From Echinococcus granulosus (Eukaryota; Platyhelminthes; Cestoda; Cyclophyllidea; Taeniidae): a stretch of DNA of 64,000 nucleotides. This document shows, piece after piece, positions 24,601 to 38,300 of the stretch. The stretch lies in the NCBI RefSeq assembly GCF_000524195.1, contig NW_020170434.1, positions 351,827-415,826 of the forward strand, read 5' to 3'. Numbering within the stretch: position 1 is the stretch's first letter; every line of letters starts with the position of its first letter. The translations under genes were made by a program, and so were the position numbers. The notes under the pieces were generated by a model, which worked only from the letters and a program-made list of their open reading frames with translations, was not told where the DNA came from and made no database searches.

Positions 24601-27600
24601 AAGTAGTATCTACGCATTTCAGTCCAAATCTCACTCCACGTGACGTGAGCGCATTGCTGGCTCTGAGTGGTCGAATCCCCTCCCCCAGTGCCGTGGACTT
24701 CAGCATTAATGGTGGTGGATTGTTGGTGTGTTGAGCAGCCACTTTTATTATTTTAGCTGTCACTTCATCAGCTTTTTATAATCTCCCTCTTGCGGTTCCC
24801 TTTCAGGTGAGTCACACCTATGGAAGCGGTCTGTTGAACGCCGTCCGGATGGTTAAGCTGGCAAGACACTGGAAACCGTTGGGTCAACGAAAACTGTGCT
24901 TCCTGTATAAAGGAGAGTGGAGGGATGCCAACAAATTGTTCAATGAGACGAAGCCTAAGTCCTTCACTTCTAAATTGTGAGTTACGCATCCATCTGTGAC
25001 TACTGTTTTGTGTGAAAAATCGGTAGGTGAAGGTGGATATACTTTCAGTCCTGGCGGAACTCCAACAAATGAGTGACTTTTGAAGGTGTTTTACTATCTA
25101 TCATTCGAGTTAGCTTTAGCGTAAGCTTACAATGGACCGGAAGGCTAAAAAGATGATCAAACAATTCGCTTGTCGCCACAACTTTGAAGTCTCCCAGAAC
25201 TTTTCCTCACCATAGCATGTCATCTTCAACTAAAACATCCCTCAGTTAACCCCTCAAGATTCACCGTCAAACACATGACTCTGGAAGTGGGTCGATACAC
25301 TGGAGTGAGCGTTGGCATGAGTAGCATCAATGGAGCTCTGTGCCACCGTCATGGGGACATATACAACGCCTCCGAAAAAGGCCTACCTCAGATAACTCAG
25401 GGAGTAGCTTGAAGAGAAACCCATTTCTTGGTTCCACTTTGGTTGTTAATCATGGATGATGAAACTAGTAAAGGAGCTATACCCTACCTNNNNNNNNNNN
25501 NNNNNNNNNNNNNNNNNNNNNNNNNNNNNNNNNNNNNNNNNNNNNNNNNNNNNNNNNNNNNNNNNNNNNNNNNNNNNNNNNNNNNNNNNCATCCTTATAT
25601 TGACTAGTAGAGGCCCTCATTTTTTGTATTTTTAGTTGGAAAACCCTCTTCTCTGGTCGAAGTATAAAATTCACTTTCAACTTTAAATCTCCCACCTGTG
25701 GGGTGGAGGTACTGGAGATGGTCCGGGTGGGGATGCAATGGACTTCGGTGCATCGCGGCTCCATTGAAGTCTTCCTCACTTCCCCCAGTGGTCAGGTAGC
25801 CAATCTACTGATGGTACGATTCCGCGATCATTACAATGGACTCAGTCAGATGATTTGGAAGAGTCTGATTCACACGGGCGAGAGCTGCCATGGCAAGTGG
25901 ATTGTGACGGTGAGGTTGCTTTTACTTGCTCAAAAGGTACCGATAAACAGCAGAATGTAGTATAGTGCATTTAGAACATGGATATTTTTGCTTGGGTGGT
26001 GTTCGTCTTTTTTGTCAAATCGGGTCACGTACGACCAATGGAATGCTTAGCCTCTGGTACGCCATATTCCTGTGAAACTCTGGTGGTGAATGTGCTAGTG
26101 ATCCCACCTATAGCCAAAATAAGTGATGGCAAAAAACCCTACTGAAGGTGAAGTGTGTCAATGAATTGCACTGGAAAGTATTGGCAGGATTTAGACCACA
26201 GTTACTGACAAACGTTTCTAGTTATTATGTTTTCAAACTCGTTAACTCCACCAAAACGCAAATTTCCTTAAAATTTTTAATGTTGGCTAAAAGTGTTGTA
26301 AAAGTCGGTGTTTTTTTTTAGACACCTAATAAAAACCTCCGATAAAAGATATACTTATGCAAAACGTCGTCACAAAATCTACTTAAGTTATTCAAAGTGT
26401 ATCGCATGTGTTAAAAAACTGATACTAAAGACTTTTGTTTGGTGGTGATACTTTTTCAATCTTTTGACCTTGAGAAGTTGGTAGTTTAAATTCATTAAGA
26501 AAGCCAGTTTTCTGCCTATAATAGCGTGGCCAAGCATTCAATTTGATGCACTTTATTGTCCGTGTGAGGAGGGGTCGTTCTTCAGGGAGACTGATCCACT
26601 TTGTAATAATCAGTCTTCACCGAGATTTTCACTGTTTTTATTTTGTTTAAACAATTACCTTGAAGTTTGCCACAAATCTTGGTTATTTTGACCGTTGTAA
26701 TTATTTCTTACATTCGGTGCATAAAAACTGAGGATTAAAGATGTTCTGAGTCTTCTGTTGGCGTATTTTATTAAAACATGATGCAAAAAGTGACGGTTTT
26801 TTTGGTTTTTTTGAAAGAAACTTATAGAAAAAGCTCTCTTCAAGGCGCCTATATCGCCCTTTACCTACTCAACTTATCGTGAGAAAAAGCACAAATCTAT
26901 GAGACCATTGACTGAAAATGCGCTTGACAAGCCTTGTTTCTGCTCTGAGTGTTGTAAAGTGAATCCACAGGAGGATGTTTTATCCTTTGGGAGAAATAAC
27001 TTCCGGCAATTAACAAATCTTTCGACCATTCTATCTACTATCAAGAATCGGGGTAGCTTTTGTCTTTTAGTTTTTTGACAAAATTTGGGGACAACAAAAT
27101 TTTTGAAATGTCAATTCGGGAAGAAAATGCTTTGCACGCCGAAAGTGCTTCCTTGATGAGGGTTTTTCTTTCCTTACCTATTTCTCTGCTTTCTATTTTC
27201 CATTTTTGAAAAAATAGGCTCCCTAAGAATTTTTAAAAATCTTCTACGCTGCGCCTGGCATACACAAAGGTATCATAAGTCCTTTTTACCGCACTGTTTA
27301 GTTTTAATATATATTTCCACATTATTTCGAAGAAAGGAATTCTAAACACTGTCAAGTGTTCACTTTTTAATTGTTCAGATTGCTGCTTTATGATTGCCAA
27401 AAACACCAAGTTGACCTTTATCATAAAGGATGCGATTTTATTTTGTAGGTAGTTCTTGCCTAGTAAAGAGAGAATCTCATTGTAAATAAGGACTGAGAGT
27501 TAGTGGGGATTTTTTGGACTCTGTAAAGCATTTGACTGAAAGCTCACAAGGTTATGCACAGCCTCATCTCTTTTTTTTTATTAATGTCCTGGTCTCCGGC

Positions 27601-28272
27601 TGTTGTTGTTATTAGGTCGGTGAATAGTGTCGTTTGAATTTCCTCCCCATCGTAATTGAATAGGACTTGGAAAACTTTGAGGAAATATGGTGAATAACAA
27701 TGAGACGTAGTTCATGGGCTATTTTGAGGCCGGTGTGGAGCTCCATATTCGGTAAGTTAGAAAAGCATATGCCTCCGATTGATTGACTGGTTCTAGTCAT
27801 TTGCCACGGAAATATTTTCCTGCACACTCCGATCATATTGCGCGGTATCCAAGGGAAAGTCCTAAATGGCGATTAGTTGACCTTTGGCAGGTTGTATCAC
27901 ACACGTTGCGTCACGATAACGCCTCTTTGCACCTGCCCCATTCGAAAATCTCATCTGAACCCCTAATGCTACTGACAATTTGTAAGTACGCTCTACCTCC
28001 AGGTCCGAGACACCGGCCAACGGGCGTGGCCATTGCGATCGTCAAGAGGAAAACCCAGTGGATCGGTTCTATTCATTGGCATGGAAATGGTTGGAACAAG
28101 TCGAAACGAAAGCGCTTTTGATCGAAATAAGGAAGAAATTGTCAAAAACTGGCATCAAATTCAAATAGTCGCGCAGGACCTAAATCGTGCGGTCCAACTG
28201 GATCGTCGGCAAATCGCTAATCTTTACAATTGGAAACGCTGGTGCATGCTGAAGGAGAACATGGAAGACTGA
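18614..28272 (+). CDS. Subtilisin/kexin-like proprotein convertase (furin-type), interrupted by an assembly gap
   Basis: Phased exons are 18614-about 18790, 18838-18889, 19002-19094, 19175-19270, 19351-19453, 19515-19725, 19822-19910, 20497-20669, 22859-about 23050, 24371-24471, 24623-24725, 24807-24976, 25246-about 25400, 25636-25909 and 28003-28272. The product has a signal peptide (AFSLLCLMALAHS), a prodomain with a possible KKR cleavage site (EYILAVKKRAEK), an S8 catalytic domain, and a P domain (VKHMTLEVGRY; HRGSIEVFLTSPSGQ). The catalytic Asp lies in IIVDDALDTTHDDL, His in HGTEVAGLFAAVANN, Ser in GTSASNPIAAGVIALAMEAN. The oxyanion Asn of furin is present (PAGNGG), whereas PC2 has Asp. 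Such enzymes cut precursors after basic pairs in the secretory pathway. No Cys-rich region or transmembrane anchor follows the P domain, only a tail of about 70 residues ending ENMED, so the product is probably soluble. The junctions of exons 1-2 and 9-10, and the part around the N gap, are unresolved; an exon may be missing there. Confidence 0.88.
20670..22858 (+). other. Large intron of the convertase gene
   Basis: This 2.2 kb interval starts GTGAGT and ends TTCAG and separates two exons of the catalytic domain. Open frames inside (for example 20704-21177) have no family resemblance and no spliced context. No repeat or second gene is seen. Confidence 0.5.
25490..25589. other. Assembly gap, 100 N
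   Basis: Exactly 100 unresolved bases, which is the conventional placeholder for a scaffold join of unknown length. It falls between two P-domain exons of the convertase. The exon before it (ending TQGVA-stop if read through) and the exon after it (TTGGAAAACC...) do not join in an obvious phase, so coding sequence may be hidden here. Confidence 0.95.
25910..28002 (+). other. Last intron of the convertase gene
   Basis: A 2.1 kb intron starting GTGAGG and ending TCCAG. It splits the P domain just after WIVT; the next exon resumes VRDTGQRAWPL and GSVLFIGMEMVGT, matching the end of the P domain in furin. The interior is AT-rich with T runs and no recognisable gene. Confidence 0.5.
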
Positions 28273-29357
28273 AAAAACACAGGTAGGAAATAATTTTGAG
28301 TGGTTAATTCTAAGTACAGAGACCGATTTCTCCCTCGCAACGTTCCACCCAGAGCGATCAGTTTAAACTAGGGCTGAAGGGAACCATTTTCCGCGTAGAC
28401 TGGGTGTTTTCATCTCTGCAGACAAAAGAATCTTCTCCTGTGGCACTCGTTGATGGAACTATTATTTTACTGTTCAGTGTCCAAGGGCTTTACCACTGCT
28501 GTCCCCTGCAGAGTCATTCACCTGTAATAGGCTAGACCCATCACTACATACCGTTGTCTGTACCCATTCGCCACTACTGTCACCCTCTTGATTCGCTATC
28601 GTCGTGTCAACTGACTCCTGACGCGTAGCTAAGTGACATTCCATCCTCTGACATTTCTTCCTTTACGAAAGCTCATAGAACCGAAAATGCTGTCTTAATT
28701 TGAACAAGCTTCTCGACACCAGGAAACGTCTGACTTGTCCGGAAACCAAAGTGACAGCCAGTGAACGTGACAACGTTGCGCATCTTATGACATTTGTTTA
28801 CTTCGCTTTTTAGACACGAAGTGGACCAAGAAAAAAGTGTCCGCGGCTGTCAAATCCTGTCTGACTTTCAATCTGTGATGAATTTATTGACCATCCAATC
28901 TTTTCCCCTCCTCCTGTCCTCCCCTTAGACGACATTGGCAGCTCCTTCTGTAATGATTGACACCTTGAGAATGATTTCCTTCCTGTTTTATACAAGGCCG
29001 AAATATGGACTTGACGCGATCGCGTAAAGTAGTAGAGAAGGGGAAAGTGAGTTTAGGGCACAACCCAAGGTCGTGGTGCCGCAATGCACTCGATCCCTCC
29101 TCCTGACCTTGACCCGGAGGATAAAATTAAGTCCACAAAATCGTTTTCATTGGTTACATATCGCAATAGGAACTTCAATCTCTCCATATATACATACACA
29201 CAGGCGCACACAGTTACATATATAAATAAGAAATCGCTTCTCTCGCTCTCAATACGTGTGTTCATGGTCTCTCAAAAAGAAAAATAAAAATACACGAATT
29301 TCACCGAGGTATCACGTCTTTGAAGCCAGTGCTCTCTCGCCGATCCCCCGCCCTCCC
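28273..29357. other. Intergenic between convergent convertase and Dok-7-like genes
   Basis: About 1.1 kb holding the 3' ends of both flanking genes. A TGACCTTGACC word lies at 29104-29114 and a CA-rich microsatellite at about 29190-29225. No coding exon is recognised. Confidence 0.45.
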
Positions 29358-32300
29358 TCACCATCCATCGGACTTTTTTCGCGTGCTCAAGCCTCGTAGA
29401 CCACCACATCCGCTCACTATCGATGGCTTGGCGCCGCTTAATGGTACAGCTAAGGCATTTGTGGCTGCTTTGTGCTGACGGAAGCGGTGGAAATGGTGTC
29501 CATGGGGATGGTTCACCTCTCCCGCCCCGTTCACCGCGTTTAAGGCTCTGGTGCGCTCAAAATCGATTTGTGCATAGGGAATTTGCTCTGCGGAAGATGC
29601 TAGAGCCGTCGGAGTTGTTATATTCAACGGTACTGCTGCCGGAGCGCGTTGTTCCTTGTCTGATGAACTCGTGGTTGAAGAGGTAGCAGTGGAGGAGGAA
29701 AGGGGACTCTCACATCCTGCAGCACCCGCTACTGCTGCCTTCGCATCCCGCTTCGTCATGATATGGACGTAATTCAATGTTGGAACCGGAAGCACAGCGG
29801 TCAGCGAATGCGATGAGGTCCGCCGGAGTTGAGAAGCAGTTCGTGAACGATTTCCACCGTTTCCTGGAACGAAGGTCGCAGCTGAGGAGGAAGTGGAAGT
29901 GTTTGTATGCAGCGTGGAAGCGCTGGAATCGGTTCGACTTCCACTGCCACCACCGCCGCTAGTGGCGCCAACCCCACCAGCAGCACCACCGTCTGTTGCG
30001 GTCGAAACCGTATCTTCCGAAGTAGACACAAAGGTGATTGTGTCCCCAGGAGCAATCACCGAACTAGCCGGACTGGGACGAAGGTCCACCAACGCGTAAT
30101 TTCGTTTTGGTTCACGGATCTCATCCGGAATTTGCTCTGCAACGGCAGCGGATGCGGGGGCGCGAACGCTACACGGCATCCGCCACCGATTTTGTTGCAA
30201 ATTAAGTGACGCATAAAGATGTTGCAGATTGGCGTACGCTCCACTCGGGCGCTCTTCGTGGAAAGGGTACTTCAGAGGATTCGGTGGGAGACAAGCGGGA
30301 CCCACACCACTCGTGAGATTGTAGTAGGAAACGTGACCCTGAGGTGAACTTGGCGACGAGGCTTGTGATGTAGAACATGACTGAAATGAAGAAGGATACT
30401 TAACATGTAGACCAACAGGAACAAATTATTTAGAGGGTGTCTGCTTTTAACTCACCGTGGAAGAGGCGGAGAAAACTCCACGACGATTATGGCCATCCGG
30501 GACGTCACAAGGGACGGAGGGTTTTCCAGGAAAGGCAATTGGGGCGGTTCGGTGGTGATGATTGCGTCGAGAAACACTAGGAAGGGTGCTGCTGCCAGTG
30601 TTGCGAATCAAATTCGCATAGGCATGATAATTCGACTGTTGCTGCTGCTGACATTGCGACTGTTGAGGCTGTTGTTGTGTTCGCGACCTATGGCGCTGTT
30701 GGGAAAGGGGAGAGCCACAGTAGCAACAACAACAGTACGAGGAGGAGAAGGAGAGAATAGCTGGGGAGACAGGAAGGGTGCCGTCATCGATTTCGTTGTC
30801 TGGACCGAGGTAGAGCACCGACCAAGGCCGTAGAAGGTTCGATTTAATGTGAGACGAGCATTGGGACTGAAAGGGAAACGACTACTTAGTATCAGTGAAC
30901 GGAGACGGTTTACTTTCGGGCCAAAATTAAAAAAACAAAGTAAAAAGGCATGTACAAAGCAGACAATTTTCCTCCCCCACCCACCATTTCGCCGAAAGGC
31001 GCAGCACCAGCGAATCGCCAAACAAAGAGTCGCGAAGTGGACAGACAAGGGATGGCACCACAGGGAATGCTGCGTAAAGACTCAGTTTTCCGGCCCTCCT
31101 TCAAAGAAAGGATATAGATCTGATGAGCAACCACATCTTGGAGGTTCAGCTCTGCCAGAAGGATTGGTGTATTCCACAGACAGCATCGAGAACAACAGTT
31201 GCCTGGCCGGTGTACCAGATACCTGAGGAGAGAGGGAGAGGTATCAATCATTTCCATCACTACGGAAGAAGAAAACTGTAGGGAAAAACTACGCACCATC
31301 GATAATCCATCTCATCTGTTGAAGGAGGTTTAAAGGGTGGAGAAAAGGCAAGAAGAAAGACACAGGAGGTAATATCACCGAGTGGAGGTGAAATGCTAAA
31401 TAATAGACGATCCAAAGCACTGCCTTCGCCACCTCCGAGAGCTTCAAACACCCTCCCTCGAACCAATTTTCGTCTTCGTGCAGCGCAAATATCAAAGGAC
31501 CCACTTCGCGGAAGCCTGCGGTTCGTGTGGAACGGTTTCACTGTGCGGTAGAGCTGTTTGTCTGCAAAAAAAACACAGGGGCTGAAAGAACGTTGAGTGC
31601 AATGTGATCTAAGTATTACAGAACTTACAAAGATTGTAAAGCCCGCGGTAGGGGGGGAGTAAGCGCCGGCATTCTGCCACTGGTAAAGGCAATGGCTGTT
31701 CTACATCTTCATCAGCAGCAAATATGCCACCACCGTTACCGCCACCGCCAACTCCGACGCCACCATCTTCGGAGGAAATCGAAGCAGGATCAGCGGAAGA
31801 AGTCTTCTGATGACCTCTCCGTTCGCGGCGTTGACAACGCTCACAGGCTAGACAGTATGGGGAAGAGGGGGGTGTTGAATGTGGCGGTGGAGGTGGTGGC
31901 GGGGGCGGTGGGGCGACCATCGATGGAGGAAGCTCTGACTTTTGTTTTGGTCGAAGTGAGGTTGTAGCCGTGGCGGAGGGTGCAACAGATGTGCCGAACA
32001 CTTCGGAACGTGCGGTCTGTGACGGTGGAGGTGGAGCGGGCACAAGGGAAGTGATGATCCCCGCACCAACCATGACGGAAGGAAAGTAGAGAGGTGGTTG
32101 TGGTTTCGCAGAGGAGGCATCAGAGGAACTGCCCTCCGCGCTGCCTTCTCCGGAACCTGTTTTAGAGGAGGACCGTCCACGTGAAGAGAATCCGCCGTCG
32201 CCAGTCATTTTGGAAAGTGCTGTAGTGAATCGTCGCGTGGGAATCTTAATCGCGTCCGATCGTCCCAGTGTTTGAGCTACCATAGATAAACAAAAAATTC

Positions 32301-35300
32301 TGCTTATTCATTTCAGTAGATCTTTTATCGACCGAGGATAAGGCTGGAACACACCACCACCGAAAAACTGCCGGTGCCCCGATTTTTTCGATCTAGAAGA
32401 AGACGTCGATGAGGAAGAGGGCTGTGAGACCATCGGCATTTCCCCCACTGCAGCGGCAGAAGCAGTGACAGTAGACACACCCGCACCTCTTGTCGGCAAA
32501 CTAGAAGGTGCGAAGGAGCCACCACTGCCACCATGGGGTGAAGCGGAACCGAAGATACCACCTCCTTCACCACCACCGCCACCTACACCACCCCCTACCC
32601 CAGTAGGAGGTGAGAGAGAGGAGGATGAGGCACCGAAGAGCGGCTTTTCAGCCCCACCGCTGGAGCGAATTTCGATCGCAGCGGACTTGCGTAGGTGCAA
32701 TGAATCATCATCGGTGTTAGTGGAGGGAAGGACCCGAGTGCCCGGTGGCGCAGTGAGCGCAGGAAAGCGACGCAGCATCAATTCATCTATCGCGCGCGCC
32801 AGCTGTCCCAGTCGTCGGCCATCCACTTGGAAGACGTAGCTGCCTGTCAGACCTGCAAAACAAGCACTTCCATCAGACCAAAATATCCTTACTGTAGCGC
32901 AGATGCTGCTGAAATCGGAGCCACACCAACTCACCTTTGCCAGCAGCACGATTGGCCTCCAAAAAGAATCTATCATCGTTCTGATAGGAGGCACTGGATG
33001 TCGAGAAGACACCTTGAGCACCGGGCGGGGTGAAGCCTAGGAAAGTTTGCCCCCCCACGGGGTCATAAGCGGATCCACCAAAGGTGGAAAAGGCGCCACT
33101 GTTGCTGCTATTTTCCATGGTATAGGCGGCGTCCAGCGCATCAAGCCGCCATTGCGCAATGAATTGACATCCCGCAGAGGGCTCACCGATAAGACAAAGA
33201 CGCCATTGTTGGACGTGGAGACTGGCTTGAAGGCCAAGTTGTAGACGGGAGGAGGAGGAAGAGGAGGAGACAGAGGAGGTAACGTTACCACCGCCAACAA
33301 CGACGGTGGAGGTAGGAATGATGCCAGAAGTGGTAGAAGAGGAAGCCGACACGGAGGCAGCTGCCCCGCTACCACCACCAAGACCTCCGCTACCACCGAC
33401 AATGCCGTAGCTACTGCCTCCCACACCAAGCACGCAACTGCTTGCTGAGGTGTTGTCACTGGCACTACCGACGCGACACAATGTGACGTGGTAGCTAGAG
33501 TCTGTAAGCGGTGGAAAAGGGAGATTGGAAGAGCCGTTCAACCTTTTCCAACGAAGGAAAAGAATAAACAGATGCCTTCTTTCTAGCATCAACTTTTTAT
33601 GCACACAACGGTGGTGGAAAACCACAAGCAAGAGGGAATAAGCACATGACTCGCTAAATAGCCTCAGACACACACGAAACACGAACAAAAATGAATTTAC
33701 GCGGCAAAGCAGGTGAGATCACGTGATAGGAACGCACACAATCCACACTTTCCCGCGAGGGAAAATGGGAGAGTGTGCCTAGGTGACAGCGTTCTCCTTT
33801 GTCTTTTAGGCAATTGTGGTGTAGAAGGAAGGTGACTCTTGTTTGGCTTGAACACAATCTGAAATCCCACACCCTCATACACACAAACCCGCACAGCGGG
33901 ACAAAGTCAGAGATTCCTCACAACAGTAGTGACAGAGATGGGAACTGTTCAAGGTTAAACTGACGAAGAAAAGGTGTTTTGAACACGGGCCACTTCATCT
34001 CTCCTCATTCGCCCATCTGAAGGCAAATTCACGCCCCCACAGAGACGAACGCCCGCTAGGCAAGAGGCTGCTGGCAAACCAGCTAACCCAGCCAATCGGC
34101 CACTTTAGCCAGAAGGGCAGGCGGATGGGAGGGTAAATGGGCAATGAATTAGTCACCTCTTGCCTTGACCACTGCGACTGCTACAACAACCGCCAGCCTT
34201 GCCCGCTTTAGCAGGTCTGTCACATGACTATCAGCTATGAGCATGAAAAACTCCACTTACGCTAATGCGAGCAATGAACAGGTGGATCCGAGACAAATGC
34301 ATGGGTGGACAAATCGGTGGGGATAAGTGGAAAGGAGGAAGAACGAAATGGATGAAATCCACATCGTCTACCACCTTCGTGCCAGACAGTTCAGAGGGCC
34401 AAGAACAGAGAGAAGGGCTCCACGTAGCATGCGATAGACATCCAGCCAGCCGCGTTACAGCCTCCATGCTTCTGGCATTCCATCACTAATCATGGTTCTG
34501 AAGATAAGGCAGTACCATTTATGTATCCAAGCCGTGATCTTGAGAAGGAAAGATCGAACGACGGTATCCACGACCAGCAAAAAAATTGCTGCTTCCCATT
34601 ACTGTCACTCCGATGAGGCGTGACCTTGGGAATGCTATCCACTATCTGGGTTAGAGTGGAAACAGAAGAACTCAACCCACCTACTAGTAACAACAAATCA
34701 CCGTGACCTTGGAGGGGACCAATTTCTGGAAAAGCCCGCAATCTCTCACCCCTCCCAAGCATGTTTCGTACGAGACATTTGTAGACTTGGCAGAGAGAGA
34801 GACAGAGAGATGGAAAAACATCCAGTAAAACTATTAATTTGAAGTTAGATCACATGTCGTAGGAATCTAATTAAAGCCCCTTTATCTGAATGCTGTCTTC
34901 ACTGTAATGAACGTCAAAACGAGATAGTCACGTCACAGGACAGAAGTGAGCTAGCATTGATTTGACTGCTTGTGCGCAATAGCTCTTGACGGTAGCAGCT
35001 GCCTCCAATGGGGCAAAAAATCCTTGGCCGTCAGGCCTCGGAATCGAGAAAATTACTAACACGTGCTTCTTCAGAAAAACTCCGCTACAGTCTGTAGGAT
35101 CCAAGGGTCAGGCTACCCCCATCGTGCCTGATTCGAACGCCTTAAAAGTTGGTGCGATGGAAAAGTTGAATGTGAGTACTACCCAATAAAGCCTAATTTG
35201 AAAGCACCCCAATGATTGGACCGGAATTCCCCCCCCCCCCCCCAAAAAAAAAACAGATGGTTTAGAATGAGCCAATGAGAGGGAGTAATGAAATCGCAGT

Positions 35301-38300
35301 AGCCAATCCACGGAGTGGTCAAAAAAGGTAGGCGGAGGTTATGAAGTTCTATCCCCTTCCGCCAGCCAGTCAGTTGGATCACGTGACACCATCGTGGTGA
35401 TACAATTCCAAAAAAGTACCCAATTCACGCCCTGACCTTGAGGGGATAGCACGTTCGCGAACACGTGGGTGTGTAATTACCCTACCATCGGGCACGAGCA
35501 CAAGAAATCCAACTCACAAACACACATTCTAACTCTTTCATGTGTCTGAAGCGTATATGAGTGAACTTTGGCAACAAGACGAAGCAGGAAAGACGCCAAA
35601 ACTGCTGCTGTACCCGTGACCTTGAAACGCACCAATTGTGAGAAGATCACGCCGCTACAATGTGTACCAGGCCGGAACGGCGAAAATAGCTGGAAACGGA
35701 TAAAAGGCGACGAAGACGATTATAACAAGACAAAAAGCGGGCGTGCGCCATCCTCTTTGTATTATGGGTGGATACGTCAGCGCTTGGAGTCCACCCACGT
35801 CCTACCACTGATTAAGCCGGAGAGAGATGTCACGTGTGGGTACGTGTACAGCCAAAACTGATGCGAGGTGAAGCAATGAAAATGTTTTATCCAACTGCTT
35901 CGCTGTATTCTATGGAATAGCATTGTCACTATGAGTAGGTGCAATAACCTTTCAGTAGGCGAGGGAAATTGTCCAAAACTTCATCTACCGTAGCTTTTTT
36001 GAAGAAATCACCAATACACTCGCTAACGGGGTACCAGAGGAAAATCGGTCGCAACAGCTGAGACATCTGGCTCTTCTCAACATGACACCGGAATTTGGTC
36101 GATGTTTTTTGTCTGGTTCAATTGGTGGCGCTTAAAAACCAGGAGAAAAAGATGCACTCGTCCATGAAGGGAAAGTAATGGGTGCAGACACCAATGGAGA
36201 ACAGAAGCCTCGGGTGTGAGTGAAGTGTGAGCGTGTTCAAAAGCGACCATCCCGATGGTTTGAGGATTTGCACTCTAGTAGATGATGCTAACCTCATGGA
36301 GGTAAAAATGAGTTACGTACTAAGCGGAAGACCTAGGCAGTGATGTTTTATCCAAAGGCAATCCCACGGGGAAGGCATTTTTGGAGCCACCCATGATGAA
36401 TCATAGCTTGGAACCCCACCTCACGTCACCCAGTCTCCCAGACTATTACATTCGTGTGCCTTATAACTCCTTCGGTAGCGATTTAAGAACTAGAGGTGAA
36501 GCAAAAGTAACGACTGGTTAAGCTACTAAGTAGTGACATCAACCCAGAAGACTGGATGATAAATGGCACACTTAAACGACTTCGACATTCGTTTACATTA
36601 GCCGGCGTCGCTTAACATTTAGTAAGAAACTTGAACGCCCTTTTTTAAGCCCTTCCTTCATCAAAGGCCAAAATTTCTCACCCACACGCGCACGAGCGCT
36701 AAATTTGCAATCAGCAATACCGCCACCGCCATCGCAGCGAAACGTGCACGCAAGCGCACGCACGCGTGGACACACACGTCTGGCACCCCGCCAGCCAATC
36801 ACAGACCCGCACGCACACACACGAACAGCACCCACACACTCACTCACCAATAAGCGCGCGCTCCAACACTTCAGCCCAATTGAACATTTCGTCCACACTG
36901 GGCAGCGCGATGGGATGGACGGTTTTCCATCCAATCAACAGCACGACATTGGACTCGCCGCTGAGGTGGCAACCCGTCTCAAAGCCCGTCACAGTGTCAA
37001 GAGGCACCGGGCAGCCCAAACTGCGAGCGCGACCCGCAGCCGCCTCAAGATCGTGCACCATAGCGCGCTCGGCTTGGTTGCACATCTCTGTGACGGGATC
37101 AGCCACATAGTAGGCGTGAGATTGGGGATGGGGAAGATTGCAGTAGTAATTGGAACGGGTGGTGAGGCTGTGGAATACACTGACAGTGGGTTTGCTGCCG
37201 CTGCCGGAAGTGGAATTTGTGTTGGCGGTATTGGTGGAAGGACCCAAAGCGGAGCTGGAAGCGGCAATGGAGCCCTGCGAGGAGCGGAATGCGGCGTTGA
37301 AGTCGTTGATAGACTTGCCGAAGTAGAGGTGGAGGACACCTGGAAGTAATTAATGAAAGATTTGGCTTCAGTGCTCCCGTAACGCTAAATTCGAGTCAAG
37401 ACAACTCTAGAACACTAGATGGCACAAGTGGGGTGATAAATTACCACCTCAAAGATGTGACGATTCGCTTCAGCAAAGTAGAAGGACAACTGTAGATGTG
37501 GGGTAAAAATGCATAGGTGAGACGGGACAGAAGGTAACTGCTCCGCACTCGACTGACTCACAAGTCAGTGTACGGCACGATTTCCCCATCGAACATCTTC
37601 AACTGGGTTAAGGGGGGAAGAATGACTTCAAGGTAACCGACAAAATCATCCCAGATGCACAAATGAGAGGTTTGACTTCTACCCTCCTGGGGCAGTGTAT
37701 CAGATGGAAACCTGCAGAAATTTCAGCGTCGCAAAGGCTAAAGCGCGAGACGATCAATCTACCGTTTTTTCAAACGACAAATGTGACCGGAATTTCATGT
37801 CTTGTTAGTTCGCTTTAGAGGTCAGATAGCGCCATGACACTGACACCTTTCAGCGGATAACCGTCAGCTAAATAATATCCACTCCGGTCACCCACCTTCA
37901 CGAGGCAATTTGAACGGTGGATGTCCAACAGAAGCACGATTTGTAGTCCCACAGGGCCGCCACCTTGTTTACTCACACCCAAGTCCTTACGCATTTACAC
38001 ATTAAACCACACAACAATGCGTGAAGATGCAAAACTGTGACGTGGAGAACAAATAGTGTCAACCTCCTCATGACTAATGACAAACTGACTCAGAGTGGAT
38101 GATGACAGAGGCGATAATAATGGAGGTAATACGCATGCATTGCTTAAGGAGGATATGCTTCACCACAGATTATGAGTAAACAGAACGCATGCTGCGTCAC
38201 ACACACGCATGGCCTATGAGTTGCAGCAGCAGCAGCAGCGGTAGTAGTAACAGAAGTGGCACCAGCCTTGATCACATGCACTGTTAGTCACATGGTATGG

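Noticed and set aside
29423..30244. Several plus- and minus-strand frames overlapping the last Dok-7-like exon
   Set aside because: GC-rich, low-complexity coding sequence keeps other frames open. Only the minus-strand frame ending at 29358 carries tyrosine motifs and joins upstream exons in phase.
35568..35861. Plus-strand frame of 97 codons in a Dok-7-like intron
   Set aside because: Lys/Arg-rich but without a recognisable motif or splice context.
36705..37349. Long plus-strand open frame (214 codons)
   Set aside because: It is the reverse shadow of the Dok-7-like PH exon, which has splice sites, phase and family resemblance on the minus strand.
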